Virus record (IMG/VR): IMGVR_UViG_3300032297_000199
Coordinates: 1 to 64,000 of that record
Length of the DNA: 64,000 bases
Strand: one strand, 5' to 3'
Source of the DNA: a virus
The translations under genes were made by a program, and so were the position numbers. Positions 39,658 through 48,897 of this stretch are shown here, one piece after another. Below the pieces are notes generated by a model, which was given only the letters and a program-made list of their open reading frames with translations, was not told the origin of the DNA and ran no database searches. How positions within the stretch are numbered: the stretch's first letter is position 1; every line of letters starts with the position of its first letter.

Positions 39658-40839
39658 TTAGTCATACTTATTATATTTGTCTCGAACCTTGTCTAAACTT
39701 TTGCCTTCTTTGCCTGCCTTGGCAAGTGCTTGCATACCATCTTTGCCGTATTTCATTACGCCTTTAGCGGCACGACTCATTGTTTTTTCGCCTGCTTCTT
39801 TAACAGAATATTCTTTTCCACCAACTTTAACTTTTTCGCCTTTTTGGACGCCGTCGGCTTTGGCATCACGAACTGCTTTACCAAATGCGTTGCCTTCTTT
39901 AGTTTTTGATTCGTTTACAAAAGAATTGTATTCAGAGAATAGCTTGCTAATTGCAGAAGATAGTGAGTCTTCTTCTTCAACTGGAGCTTCTACGCTTTCA
40001 TTTCTTGGAATTGGGTTACTACCACTGCCGTAAGGAGTTTGATCTAAATCTTTAATCTTGTTAAACATTTGTGCAAAATCATTAGGGTTGTAATCTCTAT
40101 TAGATTCTTTAGGGCTGTTAGTATATAAACGAGCACTTTCATCTGTTTTCTTTTCTTCGCCTTCGTCATCCTCTGGCTCATCATCACCACCGGCGTCAAC
40201 TGCACCAGGCGCACTTCCGGCAGCACCAGGTTTAACTGGGTTAGTAGTTTTTACTTTGACTGGCATGTCTGTGCTAATCTTAACAGGCTGACCAGTGCGT
40301 AGTTTGTTCATCATATCGGCAAGTTCATCACCACCTTCTTCACCGGCGTCATCGCCAAATGTAGGACCACTGACAGGCATCTCTCCGCCCATAGCAGGAA
40401 CATCATGTGCCATATCGTGCTCTGGTTCTGCAAACATCGGCTCTTTGCTTCCGCCCATTGATGGCATTGCTGGCATAGGAGCACCCATTGCTTGCATACC
40501 TGAGCTTGCTCCGCCACCGGATGCGATGTCAGCAAGGCCGCGCATCATTGCAACAATCTCACTAGCGTTACCAGCACTCATGTTAAGACTGGCAGGCATC
40601 GATGGCATAGGAGCACCCATACCTGGCATACCACATTCTGCAAGTGTGTTGCTATATTCTCTACTTTCCATTAAACCAGATAATTGCTTTAATTGCTGCA
40701 TATCTGGTTCTGGCATATTAATGTTTAATTGTTTAATACCTTCGCCTAACATAGGTACTTCAGAAATCATAGGTTTTTCAACTCTAGGATTTTTAGAATC
40801 TAATTCATTAAGGCGCTGTAATACATTGATCATGTTCAT
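39658..40839 (-). CDS. Met/Pro/Gly-rich virion-associated protein (393 aa)
   Basis: MNMINVLQRLNELDSKNPRV opens a long low-complexity region rich in Met, Pro, Gly and Ala (GMGAPMPSMPASLN), an acidic linker (GGDDEPEDDEGEEKKTDES), and a Lys-rich helical end (AGEKTMSRAAKGVMKYGKDG). Similar openings occur in head-region proteins of aquatic T4-like phages. AAGGAAATAATT precedes the ATG. Probably a minor head or scaffold-associated protein. Confidence 0.6.
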   Translation of the reverse strand: MNMINVLQRLNELDSKNPRVEKPMISEVPMLGEGIKQLNINMPEPDMQQLKQLSGLMESREYSNTLAECGMPGMGAPMPSMPASLNMSAGNASEIVAMMRGLADIASGGGASSGMQAMGAPMPAMPSMGGSKEPMFAEPEHDMAHDVPAMGGEMPVSGPTFGDDAGEEGGDELADMMNKLRTGQPVKISTDMPVKVKTTNPVKPGAAGSAPGAVDAGGDDEPEDDEGEEKKTDESARLYTNSPKESNRDYNPNDFAQMFNKIKDLDQTPYGSGSNPIPRNESVEAPVEEEDSLSSAISKLFSEYNSFVNESKTKEGNAFGKAVRDAKADGVQKGEKVKVGGKEYSVKEAGEKTMSRAAKGVMKYGKDGMQALAKAGKEGKSLDKVRDKYNKYD

Positions 40840-40841
40840 AA

Positions 40842-41432
40842 TTATTTCCTTGGATCTTTAGCCTGTACTACAGGACTCGTTGTGTTTAGAGGAAGGGTAT
40901 TTGTTGTAATGCCTTGCTCATCCCCTGGGATCTGTTCGCCACGGGCTTTTCGTTGTTCTTTCATAGTGGCATTTAATTCTTTAAGTAAACTTGAATTAAA
41001 TTTGTCACCATAGTAATCTTCAAATTTTGCATTAGGAGATTCTTTGTAATCTGGGTCATCTAATAAAGCACCTGTTCTAGGCTCGCCTTGTGGCTGCTGA
41101 TATTGTTCTGTTGGTTCGCCCGGAGCTCTAACTACTAATTCTTCATTAGTAACACCAAGACCAAAACTTAGATACTCTGTTAGTTCAAACGGAGTTGTTG
41201 GATATTCTAGAGTTACTTCATAGATAGAAACATCTCTATTTTTTAATTTTGGAAAGTCTAGCGGAAAAGATTGAATAGGAGTTTTTCCAGCTTTGTTAAA
41301 TCCAGCTACGCTGAAACGGTCTAGTAGGCCTCGCATACGAGACTCGTCTTCTGTGGTAAGGTCGCGGGCAACCTTCACTTTAAAGGTGTATGTTTTGGCT
41401 GATTCGGTTAGGTATTCTTTGAATGTTCTCAT
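40842..41432 (-). CDS. Conserved hypothetical protein of the packaging block (196 aa)
   Basis: Starts MRTFKEYLTESAKTYTFKVK; the FKEYLTE opening is shared by several virion proteins of aquatic T4-like phages. An alpha/beta N-terminal domain (1-110) is followed by a hydrophilic tail rich in Pro, Gln and Gly. Three bases from the next gene. Late motif 17 bases before the start. Confidence 0.6.
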   Translation of the reverse strand: MRTFKEYLTESAKTYTFKVKVARDLTTEDESRMRGLLDRFSVAGFNKAGKTPIQSFPLDFPKLKNRDVSIYEVTLEYPTTPFELTEYLSFGLGVTNEELVVRAPGEPTEQYQQPQGEPRTGALLDDPDYKESPNAKFEDYYGDKFNSSLLKELNATMKEQRKARGEQIPGDEQGITTNTLPLNTTSPVVQAKDPRK

Positions 41433-41448
41433 AGTGGTTCTCTATGCT

Positions 41449-41928
41449 TTATTTATTCATATTTTTAAGTTTTTCTAGTAGACTGTTACGATCTGTTACT
41501 AGATAGCCCTCGGCCTGAATAGTTTCGCCGGTTGCATCGCCAGTTTTTTTATCAATTGCATATTTTTTAATCTGCAATTCAATCATTTTTAACTTTTTGT
41601 CAATTTTATTACTTTTTGCTTGTATAGCTGCGTTCATCATATTAGCCGCCACTTCAAACATTCTAGATCCGTACCTAGCTTCTACATTCATACCTAAATC
41701 CATTAGATCATCATAGGCTTTTTCTGCTTTGCTTGCCAGTGCATCTAGCTCTGCATCGCTAATATCACCCAATCCTTTTACCCTAGGTAATGCCGCGCTA
41801 ATTTTATCGAATTCTTCTAGTTTTTCTTGTAAGTCAATTGAGGTAGATACTTCAACAGTTGATTCTTCAATCACTGGATCTTCAGAAGATGTTGGCAGGT
41901 CAAAAAGTTCTTCAAGTTTCTTAGTCAT
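41449..41928 (-). CDS. gp16: Terminase small subunit, gp16-like (159 aa)
   Basis: Acidic N-terminus, then two long antiparallel helices (LSDAELDALASKAEKAYDDL-type region and MMNAAIQAKSNKIDKKLKMI), the ring-forming coiled coil of gp16 proteins. Length matches T4 gp16 (164). It regulates gp17 and helps select DNA for packaging. Confidence 0.8.
   Translation of the reverse strand: MTKKLEELFDLPTSSEDPVIEESTVEVSTSIDLQEKLEEFDKISAALPRVKGLGDISDAELDALASKAEKAYDDLMDLGMNVEARYGSRMFEVAANMMNAAIQAKSNKIDKKLKMIELQIKKYAIDKKTGDATGETIQAEGYLVTDRNSLLEKLKNMNK
41450..41455 (-). promoter_or_regulatory. Late promoter motif for the 40842 gene
   Basis: GAATAAATA on the minus strand, 17 bases before the ATG. CATAG-AGAACCA-CTATG immediately around the start could hide the start codon in a five-pair stem. 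Confidence 0.55.
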
Positions 41929-41936
41929 ATTTTTAC

Positions 41937-42377
41937 TTATCGTTTTTTGGATCCAGTATGGAAAATATCATCCTCGCTTACCACCCTAAATTGAAGTCCA
42001 AATCGTTTACACCAAGATTGTGCGGCTTGCCACTTGGCCATGTTTTTTATATATTGCGCCTGATTGAGTTTATTTTTACCTACAGATTCTAAGACAGCTT
42101 GATTTTTAGGTTTAATTTCTATTAGTTCTGCGTGTTTCTTTTGATGTTTATCAATATACACAATTAAGAAATCTGGGACATATACAGTATTTTGTCCAGT
42201 TAACGGATCTCTATAAGGTATCTTTACACTTTCGCTTGCCCATTGCTCTACAGCAGGATTGTTATCACAAAACATCATAAAGGTCATTTCCCAACTTGAC
42301 CTATATGTAGGTTCACCTGCTCCTACATATTTTTCTGGATTTTTTGGGCTAAATTTTCCCCTAGAGGTGTTTCTCAT
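41937..42377 (-). CDS. gp4: Head completion nuclease-like protein, gp4-like (146 aa)
   Basis: RGKFSPKNPEKYVG, then YRSSWEMTFMMFCDNNPAVE, WASESVKIPYRDP and YVPDFLIVYIDKHQKKHAEL followed by IEIKPK. The PDF...(E)xK pattern is the nuclease core of gp4-type proteins; length equals T4 gp4 (150). Completes filled heads before tail joining. Overlaps the upstream gene by ATGA. Confidence 0.85.
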   Translation of the reverse strand: MRNTSRGKFSPKNPEKYVGAGEPTYRSSWEMTFMMFCDNNPAVEQWASESVKIPYRDPLTGQNTVYVPDFLIVYIDKHQKKHAELIEIKPKNQAVLESVGKNKLNQAQYIKNMAKWQAAQSWCKRFGLQFRVVSEDDIFHTGSKKR

Positions 42378-42742
42378 GCCACTATATTTCTTTTTACAAA
42401 ATTAACTGGCTCTACTATTGAGACTACACCTAGGCTACTAGTTTTGAATCTATTATAGTTTAAAATTTCTGCAACAATACCACTAAGTTCTGTTTGACCA
42501 ATACCTTTAATAGTTTCTAAAATTTGCATTGGATTATATCCGTCTTGTTTTGCTTGTTTTAAAATTGCTATTGAAATTATTTCAGCAGTTTCTTGACTAA
42601 AATTTCTAGACTCTAAAAATCCAGTCATCATAGTTAATACTGCCGGATCGAGTTGTGTTACAAATGACGATTGTTGATTGAAAGTTTTAAGTGTTTTATC
42701 ACTCGATGAAGATGATCTATCTGATGGTATATTAGTATACAT
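42374..42742 (-). CDS. Small virion-region protein (122 aa)
   Basis: Ser-rich start (SDRSSSSSDK), then a helical centre (ETAEIISIAILKQAKQDGYN) and GIGQTELSGIVAEILNYNRF. Coupled to gp4 (ATGA), with AAGGATTTTGT before its ATG. Not recognised; likely a minor tail/baseplate or head-completion factor by position. Confidence 0.6.
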   Translation of the reverse strand: MYTNIPSDRSSSSSDKTLKTFNQQSSFVTQLDPAVLTMMTGFLESRNFSQETAEIISIAILKQAKQDGYNPMQILETIKGIGQTELSGIVAEILNYNRFKTSSLGVVSIVEPVNFVKRNIVA

Positions 42743-42751
42743 ACAAAATCC

Positions 42752-44380
42752 TTATACAAAGTATCCGTTTGTACTTATATCATCTTGAGAGTCGTTACTT
42801 GCCCAAATGGTACTATTGTAATCTTGACCGTCTAATGTAGTATTTGCATAATTGCTAGGTAATGCCTCTTCATTACTGTTTAGTGTAGGAGCGGCAGTTT
42901 CTGAACCTTTGGCATTTTCTATTTCGTTTTGTAAACTATCAATGTTTGATCTTACAACATATAATGTATCATTTAATTTTTCAGGGTCAGTATATCCTAG
43001 AGTTTGTAGGTCAGTATATAGAGATTCTAATCCAGCATCATCACCGATTGCCTGCGCTGCACTTATTTTTGGTGCAAATGATGCATAGATATTTTTATTT
43101 TTAGATATTTGTGCATCTAACTCTAATGCTAACTGTTGTTGATTTTGTTGTATCTCTTCCAAACTTGCAGAATCAGTCGGTAACGGACTAGGTAGGTCTG
43201 AACTAACTGACACATCCCCAGAAGCACTGGCTAAAAACTGAGGTACTTGACTAACTTGAGGATTTGCAACTTTAGCAGATTTTGCACTAATTATTCCATT
43301 AGTAGTTGAATTAGACCCTTTGAATAAATTAAGCCCGATACCAAGACCCCCAACTCCTGCAGCAATACCGCCAAGGCCAGCTGATACTCCACCTTGTATA
43401 CTGCCTGTTCTTCCAATGTTACCTACTACTCCGCCTAATATACTATACGCTTCTGCACCTATACTAGCGCCTGAAACATTCTTACCGTTTCGAATAACAT
43501 TACTAATTCCTCTTGCGCTTCTTAATAATCCTAGTGGGCTAGTATCACCTGCACCTGCAAATATTTCTCCAATACCTGGTATAATGCCGCCAGGTCCAAA
43601 TAAACTATTATTGCCACCGCCAAAAATACTCAACGGGCTAGGACTATTATCGTAATGAAATTTTGCAAATCCGGCAGGACTGTCTGCTTTTACTTTGCCA
43701 GTTCCGTACAACACTGTTTCATAACCCACTGTCATTTTATTCTCTAACAATCTAGTTTCGCCTTGTTCCATCCTATCATGGGCCCAATCTGTAATTATCG
43801 GATTGATTAAAATAAACGAAGTAAACTGTTTTCTATTCAGTTGATATATTTCAATACTGCTAAAAAACGGACCTGTTTGACCATTGTTTAATCCGTATGC
43901 TGTATTATCTGCTCGGCTTGTTGCTTGTTGATATTTGTTGTTTCCAAAATTAGGAGGTATGCCTCCTGTTGCATCGGCTTTGCCGTCTGCAATGTAATAG
44001 TTGTAATACACTTGCCATAAACGAGTTGTTGTATTGTTATGATCATCGTGAAATGATACGCCAACTGGTTGATATTCTATTTTGCTTTGTACAATTGTTT
44101 TTCTATTGTATTGATTTAGAGTTTCCGTTTGCATTTTATACTTAGGAAGATCAACACCTTTAACTAATAGCCCAACTTCCGAGCCGTTCTGTTGAATAAA
44201 ACTTTGTATTAGCGGATTATTATTTCTATTGATGTTGAATACAACATAATATAAAAATCCTACTTTAGGGGCTAATCTATAAAAGTCGTTAACATACAAT
44301 CGACTTGCATGTTCGTAATCTTTAAGGTTATAGGGAGAGTTAAAAACTTGTCCTATAAAGTTAGTAAATTTATTAGCCAT
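42752..44380 (-). CDS. Tail-tube-fold baseplate protein, gp54-like (542 aa)
   Basis: Residues 1-240 look like a tail-tube fold: FLYYVVFNINRN, VGLLVKGVDLPKYKMQTETL, IEYQPVGVSFHDDHNNTTTR and LINPIITDWAHDRMEQGET. This spacing matches the tube initiator gp54 better than the short tube protein. A Gly-rich region (240-370) and a helical Gln/Asn-rich C-terminus follow. Located after gp19. The exact T4 equivalent is uncertain. Late motif five bases upstream. Confidence 0.6.
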   Translation of the reverse strand: MANKFTNFIGQVFNSPYNLKDYEHASRLYVNDFYRLAPKVGFLYYVVFNINRNNNPLIQSFIQQNGSEVGLLVKGVDLPKYKMQTETLNQYNRKTIVQSKIEYQPVGVSFHDDHNNTTTRLWQVYYNYYIADGKADATGGIPPNFGNNKYQQATSRADNTAYGLNNGQTGPFFSSIEIYQLNRKQFTSFILINPIITDWAHDRMEQGETRLLENKMTVGYETVLYGTGKVKADSPAGFAKFHYDNSPSPLSIFGGGNNSLFGPGGIIPGIGEIFAGAGDTSPLGLLRSARGISNVIRNGKNVSGASIGAEAYSILGGVVGNIGRTGSIQGGVSAGLGGIAAGVGGLGIGLNLFKGSNSTTNGIISAKSAKVANPQVSQVPQFLASASGDVSVSSDLPSPLPTDSASLEEIQQNQQQLALELDAQISKNKNIYASFAPKISAAQAIGDDAGLESLYTDLQTLGYTDPEKLNDTLYVVRSNIDSLQNEIENAKGSETAAPTLNSNEEALPSNYANTTLDGQDYNSTIWASNDSQDDISTNGYFV

Positions 44381-44385
44381 GTTAT

Positions 44386-44391
44386 TATTTA
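44386..44391 (-). promoter_or_regulatory. Late promoter motif for the gp54-like gene
   Basis: ACTAAATA on the minus strand, five bases before ATG 44380. It follows the gp19 terminator directly. Confidence 0.7.
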
Positions 44392-44397
44392 GTCGTA

Positions 44398-44428
44398 AAA
44401 AAAGGTCTGTTTTTACCAGACCTTTTTT
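44398..44428 (-). terminator. Intrinsic terminator after the gp19 gene
   Basis: AAAAAAGGTCTG (44398-44409) pairs perfectly with CAGACCTTTTTT (44417-44428), loop of seven. T-runs on both strands make it potentially bidirectional; here it ends the gp19 message. Confidence 0.85.
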
Positions 44429-44442
44429 AGTTAAGTTATCAA

Positions 44443-45069
44443 TTAACCTGTAGCCATAGAACCTAATGTACGGCCAACTGCTGCTCCTAGTCCTAGCGGT
44501 GTGCCAGTAGCATCTGTCTGAATAGCGTTATCATAGGTAATTGTTAAAGCAATTTCCATTGGTGTGCTTTCTGCGTATGCTAATTCGTTATAGTTAACTT
44601 GTTGTAAATAGCAACCTGAGATTTGCCAAGTTTCTAAAACTGTTGGTTCGTAGTTGCCATTACCACCATCTAACATTTCAATGCGTGTCTGGAATTTGTA
44701 ATCCATACCAGATGCTGCACTAGCTTGTTCAAAAAAGTCAAACTGTTTCTGTAACTGCTCGCCAACTCTCTTGGTCACTTCGCCGCCTACATCATCACGC
44801 AAAGTAAGAGTCATGTCTTGCCATGTGTGCTTACCGGCATACTTGATTGAACTGTTGTATACATGGATAGTTTGATTTTCAAACTGAACCTGTGGTCTAG
44901 CAGCACTTACTACCTGCTTAGTTAACTCTGTAGTTGGCTTAGAGATGCCAAAGTTTTCTAGTTGTACTCTGAAACGGTACTTTAGTTTGGGCATCAGCAA
45001 GCCTTGTACGCTTGCTGACTGGCCTGCACCTAATGGTACTGTAAATCTGCTTAAACTTGAGATTGCCAT
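44443..45069 (-). CDS. gp19: Tail tube protein, gp19-like (208 aa)
   Basis: KYRFRVQLENFG, RPQVQFENQTIHVYNSSIKY, YAGKHTWQDMTLTLRDDVGG and the QQVNYNELAYAESTPMEIAL strand near the end are gp19 hallmarks. Length is slightly above T4's 163. It polymerises into the inner tail tube. CAGGAG precedes the start, with a late motif further upstream. Confidence 0.9.
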   Translation of the reverse strand: MAISSLSRFTVPLGAGQSASVQGLLMPKLKYRFRVQLENFGISKPTTELTKQVVSAARPQVQFENQTIHVYNSSIKYAGKHTWQDMTLTLRDDVGGEVTKRVGEQLQKQFDFFEQASAASGMDYKFQTRIEMLDGGNGNYEPTVLETWQISGCYLQQVNYNELAYAESTPMEIALTITYDNAIQTDATGTPLGLGAAVGRTLGSMATG

Positions 45070-45091
45070 ATTATTTGCTCCTGTCTTTCTA

Positions 45092-45097
45092 TATTTA
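45092..45097 (-). promoter_or_regulatory. Late promoter motif for gp19
   Basis: GGTAAATA on the minus strand, 22 bases before the ATG, leaving a leader with CAGGAG. Gives the major tube protein its own promoter. Confidence 0.7.
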
Positions 45098-45101
45098 CCA
45101 A

Positions 45102-48100
45102 TTATAATCCAGCTTTAATATCGCCAGTGTTCTTCAAGCGTAGTGGAATATAAATGAATTCCACTGCCTTGACAGGTTCAACAGCAATGTCTAGCCACAA
45201 CTCAGAGCGATCAACTCTAGTCGGTGTATTGTTGCTTTCGTCACAAACTACTAGGTAGTCGTATAAAGCTCTCTTGCCTACTAATTCTAATAAGAAACTA
45301 TCAGCTGCTGCTTTAATTTCGTTACGAGTAATCTTGTCATTAGGTTCAAATAGGAACGGCTTAACTAGTAAACTCAATTGTCTGCGTAAGTAGCACACTA
45401 AACGAGCAACATTAATACGATCTAATGCACTAGCGTTTCTAGCACGAGTGTACTGACCAAAGTTAACAATGCCTGCACCAGGTAGTGTAGCAATAGGATT
45501 AATCTTAGCAACTGCCATTACATCACGAATACTTTGTGGTAATGCAGCTCGCTTAAACTCACCGTCTTGAATATAACCAACTGCTGTGGCATTATCAACA
45601 CCACCTCGGCGTGTACCAGCTGGTGCAAACCATTCGTAGCTTTGTTGATCACTAATAGCAATTGTTCTTAGCATCATATGGCTAGGAGGAACAACAATAT
45701 AGTTTCCTGTATTGTCATTTGTGTAACCACTAGGGTAGAACATAGCCATATATTCGTCGTAACTTACAGAACCAGTGTCATTGTTATCTAGTGCGCCATT
45801 TGTATTGTCGCCCCACTCTTTCAATGCTGTGCCGGTTGCTGGCAATCTAAACGGAGTGTCGCCAACTACGAACGCAGTTTGACCACGGTCCACATTGAAT
45901 GCAACCATATTTTGAATTGCTTCTGGATAACCAGGTGCTGCAATCAAATTAAAGATAACAGTATCTGTGTCACGAATAGATTGATTTGTATCAATTGTAG
46001 ACTTTAGTCCAGCAACAATAAATCCTCGCTGTGCATGGCGACCAAATGATCCAGAGCCATCAGCAGCATTAGGACTTACACTAATCCAACGATCTGCAAC
46101 ATAGGCAGTTGTATTATTAGAACCATCCATTTGCTCGTCATTATAACGACTGTTTTGACCGTTATTTGCATTAATGTTAATATGATTTTTTACATATTTT
46201 TTAACATTGAATCCAGAACGGCGTAGATTCCATAGCTTCATACCACGAGGATATAATGCTGGATCCGGTGCGTCAGGATCGACATAGTCACTTAACAATA
46301 GATCAGCAATGTCGCTTGCCGCTGTTGTAGTTCCTGCGGTTGCCCAACGAGCATCAGCAAACAACCAACCATTTGGAGTTGTTTGATCAGTAACATCTTG
46401 TACTACCCACTTGCCGCCTGTGCGAACATAAATTACTTGTCCGTATAGTTCAACATCAGCGGTGCTGATCCATAGATCATTATCTACTAAAGGATCGCCT
46501 GTGCTTTGTACTGTAGGTTCTGTTGCAGATACTAGAGGACCTGCTGGATCTGTACTTGGATAAAGTTTTCTATAACCTTTCCATGTAGTTCCATTATGTA
46601 CCATAATATCAATTTCGTCAGCAACTGAATTATACCATAATTGACCGTCTTCTGGATCTGTTGAAGGGCTGTTTGCTTTAGCTTCAAATACTAAAGGTTT
46701 CCAGTTACTAGCAACAAAATCTGCGGCGTCTGTGTCGTATTGACCTTTATCGTATAGGTTTTTAGTACCAGTCTCTGTGCCGTCTTGTGCTCTTTCCCAT
46801 GCATCAAATCCTAGTAAACTTGCTAAAGGAGTAGCAGTACCGTCATTGAAACGAATCTCTCCACCACGAGCGTGGCTGATTGTTAGAGAAGTAGCATTGC
46901 CGTTTGTATCATAAGTAGTTGCCGCGGCAGTTACATAAGTTAAACCAGCATTATTAATCTCTGTAATAATTGTGTCAAGAGTATCAGCGGCTGCTAGACT
47001 AATTGTAGCATAAGAACTATAGTCAGCAATACCGTTAGTACTAGTTTCTAGACCTTCCTTAATTTGGAAAGTTGAAGTTGTAGTAATTGTTGCTGTAGTA
47101 GTAATTGATTTAACTTTAGTTGCACCGGTAGCAGTTCTACGGAATAATTTGAAATTAGCCAATTGCGGACTAGTTTCGTTTTCACCTGTACCGTGATCAT
47201 AATTCTGTTCTACATATACGCTACCAACAGGAATGTCGCCTGTGGCATTAATACTGTTAATAGCAGTTTGATGATCAGCGTAAATTGGAGCTCTTACAGA
47301 ATTCCAAACTTGTGAGCCTGCGCTGTATACTTTAACTGCCCAGTTTGCACCAAAGTTAGGATTTGTTGTTTTAATGTATGCAGATCCTGTAGGAGCATCA
47401 GTGAAATCAGGATACTTAGTGTGTGGTCCTTGAGACAAAGAAACACCAGTATAAGTACCGGCTGTTAAACCAAGTGTAGTTAGCATTCCTGCGCCGCCAG
47501 AGTCAGCAGCAATTTTAATCTTGCCGTCTTTTGTAGTGCTGCCCCCGTTAGATCTAGCAGAAGCATCTGCATAAATTTCTAAGTAGCCGCTTGCGTTAAC
47601 TTTAGCACCGAAACCTTTTGTACGGCCTGCTGTATTAATAGCAGTTGCCATAGCTGTAATACTTGTACCACTAATAGTACATGTTTCGCCGTTAACAGCA
47701 ATAGCTTGACCAGTAGTTAATACTGGGTTAGCTCTTGTAGATGTTACTACAGGGAAACTTGTCTGCCATGAGCTAGACTTAAATGTAGCAGTAGCATTAA
47801 AGTTAGTTTCTGAATTAGATCCTACTTCAACCCAGTTACCATCTTTATTTTTATACCAGACTCCAATCATGTTGTCGCTGGTTGCAAGAACTGCATAAGT
47901 GCCGTTAGCTCCAAAACTGGATCTAGGCAGGCCGCCTGATATTACAACATTTACATTATCGTTATCAATAATTGCCGGAATCTTGTTAGTAAATGCGCCT
48001 GTGGTCTTATTCCACTCAAAAATACCAAATTTAGTATTAGATGTGTCTAACCAATATGTACCGTCAACTGCTTGGCCTTCTGGCTCACTAGCTTGTGGTA

Positions 48101-48458
48101 GTAATGATCCTAGGTCTAAGTCTGCACGAACAATATAGGCCTTACTGCTAACACCTAGTAAGCTGTAAGCTGCTTGTAAACCATATTCATTTAACTCGCC
48201 GCCGTTGACAGGATTGCCACTTGCGTCTGTATAGAATATTGGTGTGCCAAATGTATCGGTAAGATCTCGTTGGCTTGTAATCAGCCATACTTTACCTGCG
48301 TTTGCAGGAGCTGTTCCTGCTGCTGTAGCTGTGCCACTAGCATTTGATTTGTTTGATGCGCTTGCAACAACGATTAACGGTACAGTGGACGGTGCCGCTG
48401 GTAAGTAAAAACTCTCGTCAACTACGGTTACTTGTACGCCTGGTGAATTTAAAGCCAT
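45102..48458 (-). CDS. gp18: Tail sheath protein, gp18-like, with large insertion (1,118 aa)
   Basis: Start at ATG 48458, with GGGGAG upstream and a late motif 35 bases away. Conserved N-terminus (SPGVQVTVVDESFYLPAAPS) and C-terminal sheath core (VRARNASxLDRINVARLVCY-type region, then KRALYDYLVVCDESNN and the IYIPLRLKNTGDI end). T4 gp18 has 659 residues; here about 450 extra residues in the middle hold repeated D/NGxxW-type segments (QLWYNS...VHNGTTW, DLWIST...RTGGKW). Contractile sheath with an added surface domain. Confidence 0.9.
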   Translation of the reverse strand: MALNSPGVQVTVVDESFYLPAAPSTVPLIVVASASNKSNASGTATAAGTAPANAGKVWLITSQRDLTDTFGTPIFYTDASGNPVNGGELNEYGLQAAYSLLGVSSKAYIVRADLDLGSLLPQASEPEGQAVDGTYWLDTSNTKFGIFEWNKTTGAFTNKIPAIIDNDNVNVVISGGLPRSSFGANGTYAVLATSDNMIGVWYKNKDGNWVEVGSNSETNFNATATFKSSSWQTSFPVVTSTRANPVLTTGQAIAVNGETCTISGTSITAMATAINTAGRTKGFGAKVNASGYLEIYADASARSNGGSTTKDGKIKIAADSGGAGMLTTLGLTAGTYTGVSLSQGPHTKYPDFTDAPTGSAYIKTTNPNFGANWAVKVYSAGSQVWNSVRAPIYADHQTAINSINATGDIPVGSVYVEQNYDHGTGENETSPQLANFKLFRRTATGATKVKSITTTATITTTSTFQIKEGLETSTNGIADYSSYATISLAAADTLDTIITEINNAGLTYVTAAATTYDTNGNATSLTISHARGGEIRFNDGTATPLASLLGFDAWERAQDGTETGTKNLYDKGQYDTDAADFVASNWKPLVFEAKANSPSTDPEDGQLWYNSVADEIDIMVHNGTTWKGYRKLYPSTDPAGPLVSATEPTVQSTGDPLVDNDLWISTADVELYGQVIYVRTGGKWVVQDVTDQTTPNGWLFADARWATAGTTTAASDIADLLLSDYVDPDAPDPALYPRGMKLWNLRRSGFNVKKYVKNHININANNGQNSRYNDEQMDGSNNTTAYVADRWISVSPNAADGSGSFGRHAQRGFIVAGLKSTIDTNQSIRDTDTVIFNLIAAPGYPEAIQNMVAFNVDRGQTAFVVGDTPFRLPATGTALKEWGDNTNGALDNNDTGSVSYDEYMAMFYPSGYTNDNTGNYIVVPPSHMMLRTIAISDQQSYEWFAPAGTRRGGVDNATAVGYIQDGEFKRAALPQSIRDVMAVAKINPIATLPGAGIVNFGQYTRARNASALDRINVARLVCYLRRQLSLLVKPFLFEPNDKITRNEIKAAADSFLLELVGKRALYDYLVVCDESNNTPTRVDRSELWLDIAVEPVKAVEFIYIPLRLKNTGDIKAGL

Positions 48459-48493
48459 TTTGCAATTCTCCCCATTAAATGGATTATTACAAC

Positions 48494-48499
48494 TATTTA
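48494..48499 (-). promoter_or_regulatory. Late promoter motif for gp18
   Basis: CACTAAATA on the minus strand, 35 bases before the ATG. The leader includes CCATTTAATGG just ahead of the GGGGAG ribosome site, a possible small hairpin. Confidence 0.65.
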
Positions 48500-48525
48500 G
48501 TGCCAATGGTAAAAAATAGCGGTGT

Positions 48526-48531
48526 TAAATA
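48526..48531 (+). promoter_or_regulatory. Late promoter motif for the zinc/HNH-like gene
   Basis: GTTAAATA ends three bases before an in-frame TTG (48535) and 30 before the preferred ATG (48562). Confidence 0.5.
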
Positions 48532-48561
48532 CCATTGAAAAGGGCAACAAAAAGGGCGGTT

Positions 48562-48897
48562 ATGAGAGATATTTGTAAAAAATGCAATTCTAAGCCAGTA
48601 GCAATTAATTATCGTAAAGGTGATCGTGTATTTTATAGGTCAATGTGTGATCATTGTGCTAGAGGGTACAAAGAAACAAGGCCTCTATGGGCCTTGTCAG
48701 GGTATAAGAAAAAGACTGAATGTGACAAGTGCGGATTTACAAGCAAATTTCAAGAACAGTTTGATGTCTACTGTGTAGACGGAGATTTAACTAATAATAG
48801 ATATGCTAATCTCAAAACTGTATGTGCTAACTGTCAACGAGTTCTTTATAAAGATAAAGTTAAGTGGAAACAGGGAGGTCTTCGACCAGATTTCTAA
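48562..48897 (+). CDS. Zinc-ribbon protein with degenerate HNH-like core (111 aa)
   Basis: Residues 4-32 hold CKKC...CDHC, and 53-87 hold CDKCGF...DGDLTNNRYANLKTVCANC. The latter resembles the C-terminal part of HNH nucleases (NRxxNLxxxCxxCH), but the catalytic His is missing (VYCVDGD) and the final His is Gln, so nuclease activity is doubtful. Probably a zinc-stabilised nucleic-acid-binding protein. GGGCGGTT precedes ATG 48562; a TTG at 48535 is an alternative. Overlaps the kinase gene 3' end by 38 bases. Confidence 0.7.
   Translation: MRDICKKCNSKPVAINYRKGDRVFYRSMCDHCARGYKETRPLWALSGYKKKTECDKCGFTSKFQEQFDVYCVDGDLTNNRYANLKTVCANCQRVLYKDKVKWKQGGLRPDF

Noticed and set aside
48459-48506. Upstream start for the sheath gene adding 16 residues
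   Set aside because: GGGGAG lies right before the ATG at 48458, and the conserved sheath N-terminus begins there. The upstream codons lie in the leader.
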